A program made the position numbers and the translations under genes. The notes under the pieces are model-generated. The model made no database searches. It saw nothing but the letters and a program-made list of their open reading frames with translations, and had not been told where the DNA came from. From the NCBI GenBank assembly GCA_900767875.1, contig CAAGAT010000038.1:9033-73032 (forward strand): 64,000 nucleotides of DNA, read 5' to 3'. Source of the DNA: an uncultured Sutterella sp. (GTDB taxonomy: Bacteria; Pseudomonadota; Gammaproteobacteria; Burkholderiales; Burkholderiaceae_F). Each line of letters begins with the position of its first letter. Position 1 is the stretch's first letter. Positions 1 to 8,009 of this stretch are shown here, one piece after another.

Positions 1-806
1 TCCACGCAGCGGGCGATGTCGGGCATACACGAGAGCACGTCGAGTTTGGTCAGGTGCGCGAGCCCAAACTCCTGAAACCCCGGACTGTCGATGAGCGCGC
101 CGTCGCGCCCCTCAAAGGCCGTGCGGTATAGCGCCGTGTTGGTGGTGGTTTGCTTGCCCAAATCGAGCGCTTCGGAAAATTCCTGCGTGCGCGCCTGCGC
201 CTCGGGGCAAAGCACATTGAGAATCGTGCTCTTGCCCATGCCCGACTGGCCCATCAGGAGCACCCGCTGCTCGGCAAAAAGCGCCGAGAGGCTGGCGTGG
301 CACCCTTGGGGTTCCGAAAGGGCCGAGACGCTGACGGTGGACACCCCCAAGTCTTTGAGGGAGTCGACGAAATCCTGCGCTTCCTGCGCCTTTTCGGTGA
401 GGTCGCACTTGTTGCGGATGACGACCACTTCAATGCCCGCCGCCCGGGAGGCGACGATCGCCTTCCAGATGAACTTGGGGTTAAAGCTCGGGCGCGAGGC
501 AAAGACGCAGGCCACGAGCGTGAGGTTGCTGGCGAGCTCCTTAATGCGCCACTCGTCGCTGCGGTACAGAAGGTTGTCGCGCTCGCGCACGGACTCGATG
601 GCCACCACGCCCCCCGAGGGGGGCGTGCAGGTGACGATGTCGCCGACAACCACGTCGGCCTTCTTGCCGCGGCGGTGCGCCTCATAGACGGCGCCGTCCT
701 CGGTGGTGACGTAGTGGTGGCGCCCGTGCGTGCGGGTCACCACGCCCGTGAGCGTCTCGCCCGCGGGTGCTTCAAAAGACGGTTTGGACTTGCTGCGGCG
801 CGCCAT
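1..806 (-). CDS. rsgA: Ribosome small-subunit-dependent GTPase A, partial (C-terminus beyond window)
   Basis: Circularly permuted GTPase that assists late 30S subunit maturation in the cytoplasm. Reading the minus strand from the ATG at 806 gives 268 codons without a stop before the window edge. An OB-fold region comes first, with THGRHH and VVGDIVTC. The permuted G motifs follow: NKCD (G4), then the P-loop GQSGMGKST, the switch LGKQTTTNT and the G3 motif DSPGFQEFGL. The order G4-G1-G3 is the family hallmark. The C-terminal zinc domain of about 40-50 residues must lie outside the window. The start is 2 bp after the M48 stop codon, so the two genes probably form one operon. Confidence 0.95.
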   Translation of the reverse strand, partial: MARRSKSKPSFEAPAGETLTGVVTRTHGRHHYVTTEDGAVYEAHRRGKKADVVVGDIVTCTPPSGGVVAIESVRERDNLLYRSDEWRIKELASNLTLVACVFASRPSFNPKFIWKAIVASRAAGIEVVVIRNKCDLTEKAQEAQDFVDSLKDLGVSTVSVSALSEPQGCHASLSALFAEQRVLLMGQSGMGKSTILNVLCPEAQARTQEFSEALDLGKQTTTNTALYRTAFEGRDGALIDSPGFQEFGLAHLTKLDVLSCMPDIARCV

Positions 807-808
807 GA

Positions 809-2272
809 CTACACCTGCTGCAGGGAAAAATCGCGGTGGCGCAGGGCACTGGCCTCACGCAGCACTTCGCTTTTGAGGCGCAGCCGAGCGTCGATGCGCT
901 CGTCGCGCAGACGGCGCCGCCGCTCCATGGCCATGTTAAAGCGCGTGGTCTGCGAGCGCTGCTCGTCGCTCACAAGGCTCGCCTCATTGCTACGCTCGCG
1001 CTGCTCGACGAGCAGGGCCTCGCGGATGCGTTGCGTCACGTGCGGGCGGCGATGGTTGGCCAGCGAATACAAGGGGTGCGGAATGAGCGAATTGCGAAAG
1101 TCGCGGTGAAGTTTGGCCAGGGCCCGCACCAGGGGCTTGGCCCCGACGGCGGCCACGGCATAGGCGTCCTCGTCGTAGTCGAGCATGCGCGTAAAGGCGT
1201 GAATGAGAAAGACCGCCGGGTAAAGCACCACGGGCACGATCGTCAGACAGATGCAAAAGAGCAGCCCGGGATTGATGGCGCCGTTGGGAATGGCCAGCTC
1301 GGGCTCGATGTTAAGGGCCGCGTAAAACCAGCTGCGCTCGGCAAGCGAAGCCAGACCCCACCAAAACACCAGCGCCAGACCGATGAAAAACGTCAGACGC
1401 GCCAGGTTATGGCAGCGGTTGACGCGCCCGACCGCGCAGGCGGCGACGGCGCACACTTCGTCGTCGGTGAGGTGCGCGAGCACATGGTTGTAGATCACCA
1501 GGCGCACCTGCCCGTGGCGGCGCACCAAAAGGGCATTGCCGTGCTTCCAGTTCTTGGGGCGGAGCATCGTGTAGATCTGCGCCTCGTCAAACTCGAGCTG
1601 CTTTAAAAGCTGCTTGAGCCGCTCCTTTAAGGGGCCTTCCTGCATGGGCTTGGTCTGGCGAAAGCCGATCACGCGCGGGGCGATGGAAATCTTCCAGACA
1701 AACCAGGCGGCCGTGGCGGCAAAGGCGAAGGTCCACCAGTGGTAGGAGGCGATTTCGCAGACCAGGAGGGCCCCGACGATCACCGGCGCCAGAGAGCACC
1801 AGCCCAGAATCATTTCCTTGAGGGCCTTGACGAGCCAGACCTTCGGGGGCGTCTTTTCAAAGCCGTAGCGCTCGTTGATGCGAAAGTCCTTCCACCAGCA
1901 AAGCGGAAAATCGATGACGGCCAGGGCAAAGCTGATGATGAGCGCCAGGGCGATGTGCGCGGCCGCGCCCTGCCCGAAGAAGGTGGTGATGCCCGCCAGC
2001 AGCAGCGTAAAACCGTTGCCGAACGTGAGCAGCAGCGCGATGCCCGCGCCCAGCAGCGCGGCCACCAGGTCGCTTTGGATGATTTCGCCCGTGTAGTCGA
2101 TCGCCTTGCGGTGCTCGGCCAGGGTAATGCGCGGCCGGAAGGCTGCGGGAACGACGTTGGCGCCCGCCTCCGCGCTTTTGACTTCCGTGATGGTCAGGGC
2201 CGTGTGCACGCACACGTGAAAGGCCACCAAAAGCACGAAGAGAACACTGAAAACGGACGCGATATCGGTCAT
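809..2272 (-). CDS. Ste24-like M48 family membrane peptidase homologue with lost HExxH
   Basis: A 487-residue multi-pass membrane protein resembling the CAAX/Ste24 branch of M48 metallopeptidases. Visible family features: four or five hydrophobic segments in the first 220 residues, the DFRINERYGFEKT segment preceding the catalytic region, VLAHLTDDEV just before the metal site, and the conserved tail SLIPHPLYSLANHRRPHV. The family normally has HExxH after the DDE stretch. Here the aligned residues are CAVGRVNRCH at about residue 280, so the metal-binding helix is gone, and the third ligand region reads DYDEDAY. The long basic C-terminal tail (RRRRLRDER) is extra. The gene lies upstream of rsgA and divergent from orn. 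It is probably a pseudoenzyme; a sequencing error is unlikely because the frame is intact. Confidence 0.85.
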   Translation of the reverse strand: MTDIASVFSVLFVLLVAFHVCVHTALTITEVKSAEAGANVVPAAFRPRITLAEHRKAIDYTGEIIQSDLVAALLGAGIALLLTFGNGFTLLLAGITTFFGQGAAAHIALALIISFALAVIDFPLCWWKDFRINERYGFEKTPPKVWLVKALKEMILGWCSLAPVIVGALLVCEIASYHWWTFAFAATAAWFVWKISIAPRVIGFRQTKPMQEGPLKERLKQLLKQLEFDEAQIYTMLRPKNWKHGNALLVRRHGQVRLVIYNHVLAHLTDDEVCAVAACAVGRVNRCHNLARLTFFIGLALVFWWGLASLAERSWFYAALNIEPELAIPNGAINPGLLFCICLTIVPVVLYPAVFLIHAFTRMLDYDEDAYAVAAVGAKPLVRALAKLHRDFRNSLIPHPLYSLANHRRPHVTQRIREALLVEQRERSNEASLVSDEQRSQTTRFNMAMERRRRLRDERIDARLRLKSEVLREASALRHRDFSLQQV

Positions 2273-2354
2273 GAAAAGGGGGAAAAGGATACAATAACCT
2301 TTAATTTTAGATGTGACGGCGCTCGAATTGCGCTTTTTTTACATTCCTCAGTAA

Positions 2355-2924
2355 ATGTCCGAAGAACTCGAAAAAGATCCGCGCTACAGCGAAAACAACC
2401 TGATTTGGCTTGACATGGAAATGACGGGCCTGCAGCCCGAAGTCAACCGCGTCATCGAGATCGCCTCCGTCGTGACCGACGCGCAGCTCAACGTGCTCTC
2501 CGAAGGACCCGTGATCGCCATTCATCAAGCCGAAGCCGTGATGAAGTCGATGGACAGCTGGAACACGGCCACACACGGTCGCAGCGGCCTCACGCGCCGG
2601 GTTCTGGAGAGCACGATCGACGAGGAGGCCGCCACGGATCTGTGCTTGGCGCACTGGTCGCGCTTCGTGCCCGCGGGCAAGTCGCCCATGTGCGGCAACA
2701 CGATCGGTCAGGACCGCCGCTTCATGGCCCGCTGGATGCCGCGCCTGGAAAACTTCTTTCACTACCGCAGCATTGACGTCAGTTCCGTCAAGGAGCTCGT
2801 GCGCCGCTGGGATCCGGCCATCATGGCGCAGTACAAGAAGTCCTCGCGCCACGAGGCCTTGAGCGACATCTACGACTCCATTGAGGAAATGAAGTTCTAC
2901 CGCGAGATGGTCTTTAAGATCTGA
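2355..2924 (+). CDS. orn: Oligoribonuclease
   Basis: DEDDh-family 3'-5' exoribonuclease that degrades dinucleotides and very short RNAs at the end of mRNA turnover; essential in many proteobacteria. 189 residues, close to the roughly 181 of E. coli Orn. The motifs are LIWLDMEMTGL (first D and E), CGNTIGQDRRFM (second D) and HEALSDIYDSI (H and last D), so all four catalytic acids and the histidine are present. ATG start; no strong Shine-Dalgarno is visible. A GC-rich hairpin follows the stop codon. Confidence 0.97.
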   Translation: MSEELEKDPRYSENNLIWLDMEMTGLQPEVNRVIEIASVVTDAQLNVLSEGPVIAIHQAEAVMKSMDSWNTATHGRSGLTRRVLESTIDEEAATDLCLAHWSRFVPAGKSPMCGNTIGQDRRFMARWMPRLENFFHYRSIDVSSVKELVRRWDPAIMAQYKKSSRHEALSDIYDSIEEMKFYREMVFKI

Positions 2925-2936
2925 CGCGTGTGCGGC

Positions 2937-2966
2937 GGCACGGCCCGAGCTCTCGGGCCCGGTGCC
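2937..2966 (+). terminator. GC-rich hairpin after orn
   Basis: 13-bp stem (GGCACGGCCCGAG paired with CTCGGGCC and GTGCC across a 2-nt bulge) right after the orn stop. There is no T-run, so termination is plausible but not certain. A second short hairpin (2988-3007, stem CAAAAGCG) precedes a TACAAT box at 3008-3013, which could be the -10 of the tRNA promoter. Confidence 0.4.
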
Positions 2967-3039
2967 GCAGGGACGCGCCACCGTCCCCAAAAGCGGCCTC
3001 GCTTTTGTACAATACGACCCTCATTGACCTTGCGTCAAA

Positions 3040-3116
<77 letters not shown>

Positions 3117-3150
3117 AAATTTAGATTTGCGACCTTTGCAAACTCCTGAC

Positions 3151-3177
3151 AACCCGCGACAACAATCGCGGGTTTTT
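3151..3177 (+). terminator. Rho-independent terminator after the tRNA
   Basis: Stem CCCGCGA/TCGCGGG with a 6-nt loop followed by TTTTT. It lies inside phage DNA 35 bp after the tRNA, so the prophage supplies the terminator that ends the host tRNA transcript before the integrase gene. Confidence 0.75.
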
Positions 3178-3255
3178 CTTTGTCTGTAAGGGGTTTTGGC
3201 TGATCGGCAGACTGGCAACCAACAACAACCAGTAGCAAACCGTGGTAACCTGCTC

Positions 3256-3283
3256 GGGGGACTAAAAGAGGGACTGGGGGACT
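3256..3283 (+). promoter_or_regulatory. Putative integrase arm-type sites (left)
   Basis: GGGGGACT (3256-3263), GAGGGACT (offset 3268-3275) and GGGGGACT (3276-3283) repeat directly in front of the integrase start. The same octamer with AAAA spacing recurs near attR (50301-50320). Clustered short direct repeats inside both prophage ends are typical of arm-type integrase sites; they also supply the purine-rich ribosome binding region of int. Function is inferred. Confidence 0.45.
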
Positions 3284-3288
3284 CGAAA

Positions 3289-4695
3289 ATGGGTGAGCTC
3301 ATTTTCCGGTCCCCCGTGCACTTGTCGGAGTTCAAATTGTCAGCGGCCAAACTTACAAAAGCATTCATTGACTCGGCGCCGGCGGGCGTCTACTCGGACC
3401 CTGCCACGCCGTGCCTGCGGCTGCGTGTGCGCCCGGGAAAAGACGGGGCCAAGCAGCGCGCCTGGATCCTGCGGCGAACCGTCGCCGGCAAGCGCTACGA
3501 CGTGGGGCTGGGTAATCTGGAGACGGTCCCTCTGGCGCGTGCACGTCTGGCGGCGGCCGAGTTCAACAGCCTCAGCGACGATGACTTCATCGGCAGGCTC
3601 GAGGAGAAAAGAGCCGGGCGCCGCAAGAAGGCCGAGGCAAAGCCGGCCGCAGCGGTGACGTTCGCCAAGGCCTGTGAACTTTTCGCAGAGTGGAACGTGC
3701 GCATGGGCGTCTGGGAAGACTGGGGCAAGACACACCGGGTGTTTGAAAGCCGCATGCGGCTACACGTGCTGCCGACTCTGGGGGCCATGCCTCTGACGGA
3801 CATCACACCCAAGATCGTGGCCTCGATGGCCGAGAAGATTTGGGAGCATGCCGATCTGGTGAACCGCTGCCTGATCTACACCAAGCAGGTTTTCGACTGG
3901 GCCAAGGCGTCTGAGTTTTGCACGGGCGACAACCCTGCGGACCGCACCGGGGCGCTCAAGTACCTGCTGCCCAAGCGCAAGCACGTCAAGCAGCACCACG
4001 GGGCCCTGTCGGTGGCCGAGCTACCCGAGTTCTTCGCCGAGCTCGTGCGCGAACCTCTGACGCCGTCGCGGGCCATCTTCGCGTTTTCGATCCTGACGGC
4101 CACGCGTTCGCTCACGGTCCGGGCCGCGCGCTGGGAGCAGTTCGACTTCCGGCACAACGTCTGGCGCATCCCGGCCGAACAGCTCAAGGTCAGCGAGAAC
4201 GGCGCGCTGATCGTGCCGTTGTGTCCGCGGGTGGTGGAATTTCTAAAGGAGTGGGGGATAGAGAAGGAGGGCTACCTGTTCTCGCCTGAGAAGACGAACG
4301 CCAAGGGGGCCATGTTTTCGGACGCGGTTTTCTCGAACGCGGTTAAGCGCATCAACGAGTACCGGACGAGTCTGAGGGATGAGGACGGGCGGCCGCTGCC
4401 GAAGTGGATCGACAAGGCCGAGAGCTTGAAGAGGGGCAAGGAGGTAGGCATCACGCAGCACGGTATCGCGCGTGCGACTTTTCGAACCTGGGCGCAGGAC
4501 GATTCGCTGGGGAACGATCGGCGCTTTGACGCGCGCACGGCCGAGCTCTGTCTGCACCACAAGGTGACCGACGCCTATAACGGGGCGTACGAGAGAAACG
4601 CCTCCATGATCCGCCGGCGCGAGATGATGGAGGCGTGGGCCGAGTACTGTTTCAGTCGCGTGCCGGTTCGGCGTGCTCCTGAATCCATCGATTAA
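3289..4695 (+). CDS. int: Tyrosine-recombinase phage integrase
   Basis: Catalyses site-specific integration at the adjacent tRNA. The N-terminal arm-binding DUF4102-type domain covers about residues 15-90 (LSAAKLTKAFIDSA ... LRLRVRPG ... DVGLGNLETV), then a core-binding SAM-like region and a catalytic domain. Catalytic residues seen: Arg in LTATRSLTVRAARW, His/Arg in THGIARATFRTW (written here as QHGIARATFRTW), second His in CLHHKVTDAY, and the nucleophile Tyr in YNGAYER. The HxxR box has one extra residue (H-G-I-A-R). I chose the ATG at 3289 with GGGGGACT upstream; a TTG at 3196 would add 31 unrelated residues. The gene converges on and overlaps the excisionase-like gene by 44 bp. Confidence 0.93.
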   Translation: MGELIFRSPVHLSEFKLSAAKLTKAFIDSAPAGVYSDPATPCLRLRVRPGKDGAKQRAWILRRTVAGKRYDVGLGNLETVPLARARLAAAEFNSLSDDDFIGRLEEKRAGRRKKAEAKPAAAVTFAKACELFAEWNVRMGVWEDWGKTHRVFESRMRLHVLPTLGAMPLTDITPKIVASMAEKIWEHADLVNRCLIYTKQVFDWAKASEFCTGDNPADRTGALKYLLPKRKHVKQHHGALSVAELPEFFAELVREPLTPSRAIFAFSILTATRSLTVRAARWEQFDFRHNVWRIPAEQLKVSENGALIVPLCPRVVEFLKEWGIEKEGYLFSPEKTNAKGAMFSDAVFSNAVKRINEYRTSLRDEDGRPLPKWIDKAESLKRGKEVGITQHGIARATFRTWAQDDSLGNDRRFDARTAELCLHHKVTDAYNGAYERNASMIRRREMMEAWAEYCFSRVPVRRAPESID

Positions 4696-4873
4696 CGTCG
4701 GACTCGCGAAACGAGTACTGCGCGCCGATCTTGTAGGCCTGGACGAACTTTGTCTTGCAAAGCTGCGTCTTGCCGTTCTTGGTGTACGTGCCGCGAACCC
4801 AGTTTCGGATCGTGCCCTGGCTACGCCCAAGGCGCTCGGAGACTTCGCGGAGGCTTAGCATTTTCGTCTGCAT
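4652..4873 (-). CDS. Small HTH protein, excisionase/MerR-like
   Basis: 73 residues from the ATG at 4873, which has AAGGGAA 7 nt upstream; a longer frame to 4936 lacks such a site. MLSLREVSERLGRSQGTIRN is a winged-helix DNA-binding helix-turn-helix, and SFRESDVNRWIQEH is the typical C-terminal helix of AlpA/excisionase-like proteins. Its place beside int suggests it controls excision direction. A related gene sits at 62988-63194 in a second element. Confidence 0.7.
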   Translation of the reverse strand: MQTKMLSLREVSERLGRSQGTIRNWVRGTYTKNGKTQLCKTKFVQAYKIGAQYSFRESDVNRWIQEHAEPARD

Positions 4874-4874
4874 G

Positions 4875-5177
4875 TCAGTTCCCTTTGCCGGTTGTGGCTT
4901 CTTCGACTTTCTTCTCAAGGCTTTCCTTGAGCTCAACGTAGAAGTCCGTCCATCGTTGGTTTTCCTTTTCGTTGTCGCGCAGGCGTCCGGTGTCGCTCAG
5001 CTGCACGGTCATAACGCAGTAGAGCAGGTAGAGCGCATCGACGTCCATGGCGGGCAGGTACTTGCGCACGGTCTGTCGGATGTCGCCGGCTCTGTACTCG
5101 TCCTGCGTGAGCGCAAAGCGCACGGCGTAGATTCCCATGATGCCCAGGTCGCTGGCGGTGATTTTGTCTTTCAGCAT
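4875..5177 (-). CDS. Hypothetical phage protein
   Basis: 100 residues, acidic and mostly helical by composition, with a charged C-terminus (KESLEKKVEEATTGKGN). No recognised domain. The start is supported by GAGGAGG upstream and by overlap with the preceding stop codon (ATGCTGA), so it is translationally coupled to the MazG-like gene. Confidence 0.65.
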   Translation of the reverse strand: MLKDKITASDLGIMGIYAVRFALTQDEYRAGDIRQTVRKYLPAMDVDALYLLYCVMTVQLSDTGRLRDNEKENQRWTDFYVELKESLEKKVEEATTGKGN

Positions 5178-5488
5178 TCGCTTGCCTCCTCATTACCATC
5201 CAGCCTGTTGATGGTTCGCTGGGTCTTGAATATCTCGATACTGCGCACCATCCTGGCGGCGTCGTATGCAGGCTCAAAGCGCTGCTGCACGAGGTAGACA
5301 ACCTGCTCGAGAATCACGCGCACGTCGGCAATTTCCTCGAGCAGGTTCGACAGGCGGCCCCGCTTGTCGCGTCTTTCGTCGTCCAGGTGGCAGATGGCCA
5401 CAATGCACTCTGCAAGCTCTTCGGTCGCTTTCTGCATCTGATGCTCGTAGCCGTAGTGGTCAGCGATGCGCTTCAGTCTTTCGTCCAT
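5171..5488 (-). CDS. MazG-like nucleotide pyrophosphohydrolase-type protein
   Basis: 105 residues beginning MDERLKRIADHYG, start set by AAGGACC upstream at 5488. The body QKATEELAECIVAICHLDD ... LLEEIADVRVILEQVVYL has the EExxE...ExxD arrangement of all-alpha NTP pyrophosphatases (MazG/dUTPase superfamily), with acidic metal ligands in ATEELAE and EEIADV. Such enzymes hydrolyse nucleoside triphosphates; the substrate is unknown. A homologous truncated copy lies at 63196-63460. Confidence 0.75.
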   Translation of the reverse strand: MDERLKRIADHYGYEHQMQKATEELAECIVAICHLDDERRDKRGRLSNLLEEIADVRVILEQVVYLVQQRFEPAYDAARMVRSIEIFKTQRTINRLDGNEEASEC

Positions 5489-5499
5489 TTTTCGGTCCT

Positions 5500-5994
5500 T
5501 CAAGACATTTCTCCTGCGAGTCGAAGCGCGTAGGTGCAGCGGTTGACGCGCGCCATGCGCTCGATGATCGATTGAATCTCTTTGGTGTTTTCCAGTTCGC
5601 GTCGAAGCTCTTCGCGTGACGCGCTCTCGTAATTTTTCCGCGGCGGCGCAAGCATGCCCGCTTCTTGTGCTGTCGGTCGGGGAGGGTAAAGAGACACTCT
5701 CGCGAAGTCGAAGCCGTAAGCGCACGACGCCTTCAGGCATTCCTTGCAAACCGTGTCAGCGTCGATTTGAGCTTTCGGATTTACGTACGCCCAGTAGGGC
5801 CGGCGGCCGTCCGAGACGTTGGTTTTCGGGAGCTCGATTTTGAACCTCCCCCACCCGTGGGCTTTCCTGAGGGGTTCTGCGAGCATAAAACGACCGCTTC
5901 GCTTGGGCGTGTTGAAGTCGACGAAAAACACCGCCACGCTACTGCTGAAAAAAGCGGCGTCAGCGTAACTCTTTGCGGAACCTTTCACTTGCAT
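5500..5994 (-). CDS. Hypothetical phage protein with Cys pair
   Basis: 164 residues. Visible features are a basic WGRFKIELPKTNVSDGRRPYW segment and VCKECLKASC, a CxxCxxxxC cluster that could bind a metal. The C-terminal third is a charged helix (REELRRELENTKEIQSIIERM). The ATG at 5994 has AGGAG almost touching it, so an internal start is possible. It overlaps the upstream gene by 35 bp. Confidence 0.6.
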   Translation of the reverse strand: MQVKGSAKSYADAAFFSSSVAVFFVDFNTPKRSGRFMLAEPLRKAHGWGRFKIELPKTNVSDGRRPYWAYVNPKAQIDADTVCKECLKASCAYGFDFARVSLYPPRPTAQEAGMLAPPRKNYESASREELRRELENTKEIQSIIERMARVNRCTYALRLAGEMS

Positions 5995-6556
5995 CTCCTA
6001 CTTGCGGGAGTCTCCCGCACTTTTTTCTGAGTTCGCGGTAATGCGTGATCTTGCGATTGAGCCACATGACTCTATCAACCGCCTCTACGGGCATGTCGTC
6101 CATGTCTTCGCTCACCATGAAAATGTCGAGCACGCGCACGGGGTCGGCATCGAGGGCTGCGTTGAGGACGACACCCGCGATCTGGATGCCGTTGCGGATA
6201 GCCTCAACCTCATCTCCCGTTGCCGTGTAGTGCCCGAGCTTTTCGCCTCGCTTCTCGAGACTCGAGACGGCCTTCTGCAACGCAACCCATTCGTCGGCGT
6301 ATGTCTCGATGCAGTAATCCGAGTCGATTCCATAGGCGGCATACAGGCAGAAGGTGACGAGCGTCACCATCTTGTGCAGGTGGATCATCTCTTCTCGGCT
6401 CATCTGTCCCGTGTGCAGCTTGAGCTCGACGGCCAGCTCGATACGTCTGTAGTCTTCCTTGACCTGTGCCAGGGACGCTTCGGTGAATGTCTGAGGCGCC
6501 TTCAAGTACTTCGTTGGGTTGTAGTGCTTGGTGCGCTTTTTATTTGGCTTTGGCAT
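5960..6556 (-). CDS. Hypothetical phage protein
   Basis: 198 residues, basic N-terminus (PKPNKKRTKHYNPTKY) followed by largely helical sequence. I recognise no domain. It is the first gene of the minus-strand run 6556 to 4652 that ends next to int, and two terminators separate it from the antirepressor gene upstream. Confidence 0.65.
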   Translation of the reverse strand: MPKPNKKRTKHYNPTKYLKAPQTFTEASLAQVKEDYRRIELAVELKLHTGQMSREEMIHLHKMVTLVTFCLYAAYGIDSDYCIETYADEWVALQKAVSSLEKRGEKLGHYTATGDEVEAIRNGIQIAGVVLNAALDADPVRVLDIFMVSEDMDDMPVEAVDRVMWLNRKITHYRELRKKCGRLPQVGDASERFRKELR

Positions 6557-6568
6557 TTCTGCCTCTCG

Positions 6569-6629
6569 AAAAAAAAGCCCCGCGATTGCGAGGCTGTGTG
6601 TGGGTACGAAAAAGCCGCCCGGAGGCGGC
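6569..6629 (-). terminator. Two tandem terminators after the antirepressor gene
   Basis: On the minus strand: GCCGCC-TCCG-GGCGGC followed by TTTTTC (6609-6629), then AGCCTCGC-AATC-GCGGGGCT followed by eight T (6569-6594). Both are textbook intrinsic terminators that isolate the antirepressor transcript. Confidence 0.85.
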
Positions 6630-6656
6630 CATGTGGTTGTGTTTAAAAGGTGTCTT

Positions 6657-7475
6657 TTAGGCGCCTTGGTGCGCCAGCCAGTACTTGTAGCACTTCAGTT
6701 CTTTGACGGGATAGCCGAGCTTTTCGAGGTCGCACTCGACGATCGAAAGGTTCAGATTGTGCACGGCCTCCCAAAAGTGCGGGGCCAGGGGCGAGTGCAG
6801 GGACTCCATGAGACCGTGCACGCGCTCGAGGTCGTCGCGGAAGAGGTAGCGCCAGTAGTAGACGAAGACGCGCAGGCGCTCGAGGAATGCGCGCGAGACG
6901 AGGATCTTGTCGTCGGGCAGCTCAGGCGCGGCAGGCTTTGCCGGCACGCTCAGCTCGACGGACTCGATGAATCGGAGGCAGTCTTCGAACTGCGCGCGGG
7001 GGAGCTGATCGTACTTTGCGATCTGGTAGCGCACCTTGATCGCGCGGTAGATCGTCTGGAAGTGCTTTGAGGTCTTCTGGGCACGGTGCGCGACTGCGAG
7101 CTGAATGGCGAGCTGCTCGTCGGGCGTGATGGTCTCGGGGCGTGGCGCCTCGTAGCGGCCGTTGCGGCGGATGGCGGGCAGAACTTCGTTTGTGACCCAG
7201 CGCTTGAAGCGCTTGGCGCTTTCGAGCTTGGAACCGAAGATCAGGGCGTAGAGGCCCGACTCGTTGACGCAGTTGACAGTCTGCTTGCGTCCCATGCTGT
7301 CGGTGATTTCCTGTTTGCAAAGGTCTTCTTGATCGACGTGTTGCTTGATTGCGTTGGTTCTGTCTTTGAAGCCAAGAGCAGAGGCGACGTCAATTGCGAT
7401 GAAGAGGGGCGATTCGGCGGATCCGAGTGTGCGAACTTGAGAGTTCTCAAACGAGAAGATAGTGATTGCAGGCAT
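6657..7475 (-). CDS. Bro-N domain phage antirepressor-type protein
   Basis: 272 residues. The N-terminal Bro-N domain spans about residues 5-110: FIAIDVASALGFKDRTNAIKQHV, then VNESGLYALIFGSKLESAKRFKRWVTNEVLPAIRRNG, the classic signature of BRO/antirepressor proteins. The C-terminal half is helical and unlike the best-known KilA/ORF6C partners except for some resemblance around EQLAIQLAVAHRAQKT. Antirepressors of this type interfere with phage repressors. It is monocistronic, with terminators on both sides. Confidence 0.85.
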   Translation of the reverse strand: MPAITIFSFENSQVRTLGSAESPLFIAIDVASALGFKDRTNAIKQHVDQEDLCKQEITDSMGRKQTVNCVNESGLYALIFGSKLESAKRFKRWVTNEVLPAIRRNGRYEAPRPETITPDEQLAIQLAVAHRAQKTSKHFQTIYRAIKVRYQIAKYDQLPRAQFEDCLRFIESVELSVPAKPAAPELPDDKILVSRAFLERLRVFVYYWRYLFRDDLERVHGLMESLHSPLAPHFWEAVHNLNLSIVECDLEKLGYPVKELKCYKYWLAHQGA

Positions 7476-7618
7476 TGCAAATCTCCAGTAGCAGGTTTTT
7501 GATCCTGCCCAACGCCGCCAAGCGTGGTGGGCAGGTCTTGCGGGTTGGCGGACCGTCTACTGGATACGGCGCATCTTCCGATGCCCCACAAAACCATGCC
7601 CATAAGGGAGATTTTTTT

Positions 7619-7643
7619 ATGGGGTGGTGAAACACCACCCCAT
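7619..7643. repeat. Perfect 11-bp inverted repeat
   Basis: ATGGGGTGGTG-AAA-CACCACCCCAT. On the plus strand a run of seven T precedes rather than follows it, so it is not a terminator in either direction. It lies 144 bp upstream of the antirepressor start and may be an operator. Confidence 0.5.
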
Positions 7644-7655
7644 GCACGCAGTCAA

Positions 7656-7782
7656 CAAAAAAGCCGCAAACGACAATTCAGCGGCTACGCGCCAGCAGAT
7701 CGGGCCGCCAAGCCCGCGCTTCGATTCGAAGCACGGACAGTATACCCGATTCAGGCGAAATGAAAAGCCGCCCGGGGGCGGC
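7656..7782 (-). terminator. Two minus-strand terminators in the 7476-7805 gap
   Basis: Minus-strand hairpins AGCCGC...GCGGCT plus TTTTTT (7656-7686) and AGCCGCC-CCCG-GGCGGCT plus TTTT (7763-7782). They end whatever transcript comes from the small gene at 7806-7943 before the antirepressor promoter region. Nothing else recognisable lies in 7476-7805 apart from the perfect inverted repeat at 7619. Confidence 0.7.
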
Positions 7783-7805
7783 TGCGGCCTAACAATGTCT
7801 GGCTG

Positions 7806-7943
7806 TTATTGCTTCGCTCTGTAGAAGTAATTAACGGCTAGCGAGGTCGCAACGCCGGATACGATGGAAACCACAAAACTTTGCAGGCCCGAAAGCTCTT
7901 CTGGAGAGAGCCACCGCCAAGAAGGCGTCCTGGTGTGTTGCAA
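7806..7943 (-). CDS. Possible small membrane protein (45 aa)
   Basis: The reading frame ends ...LSGLQSFVVSIVSGVATSL then AVNYFYRAKQ, with one clear transmembrane segment after a WRWLSPEE motif. The only start near the right place is TTG at 7943, which lies inside the terminator of the fic gene, so the true start is uncertain. Followed by two terminators, which supports a real transcript. Confidence 0.35.
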   Translation of the reverse strand: MQHTRTPSWRWLSPEELSGLQSFVVSIVSGVATSLAVNYFYRAKQ

Positions 7944-7975
7944 AAAAGCCCACGCATTGCGTAGGCGTAGGCTTT
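7942..7975 (-). terminator. Terminator after fic
   Basis: Minus strand: AGCCTACGC, 9-nt loop, GCGTGGGCT, then TTTTTT. It lies 35 bp after the fic stop codon. Confidence 0.75.
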
Positions 7976-8009
7976 GAGGAAAACTATCTCTATCTCAGTT
8001 TTTTTAACC

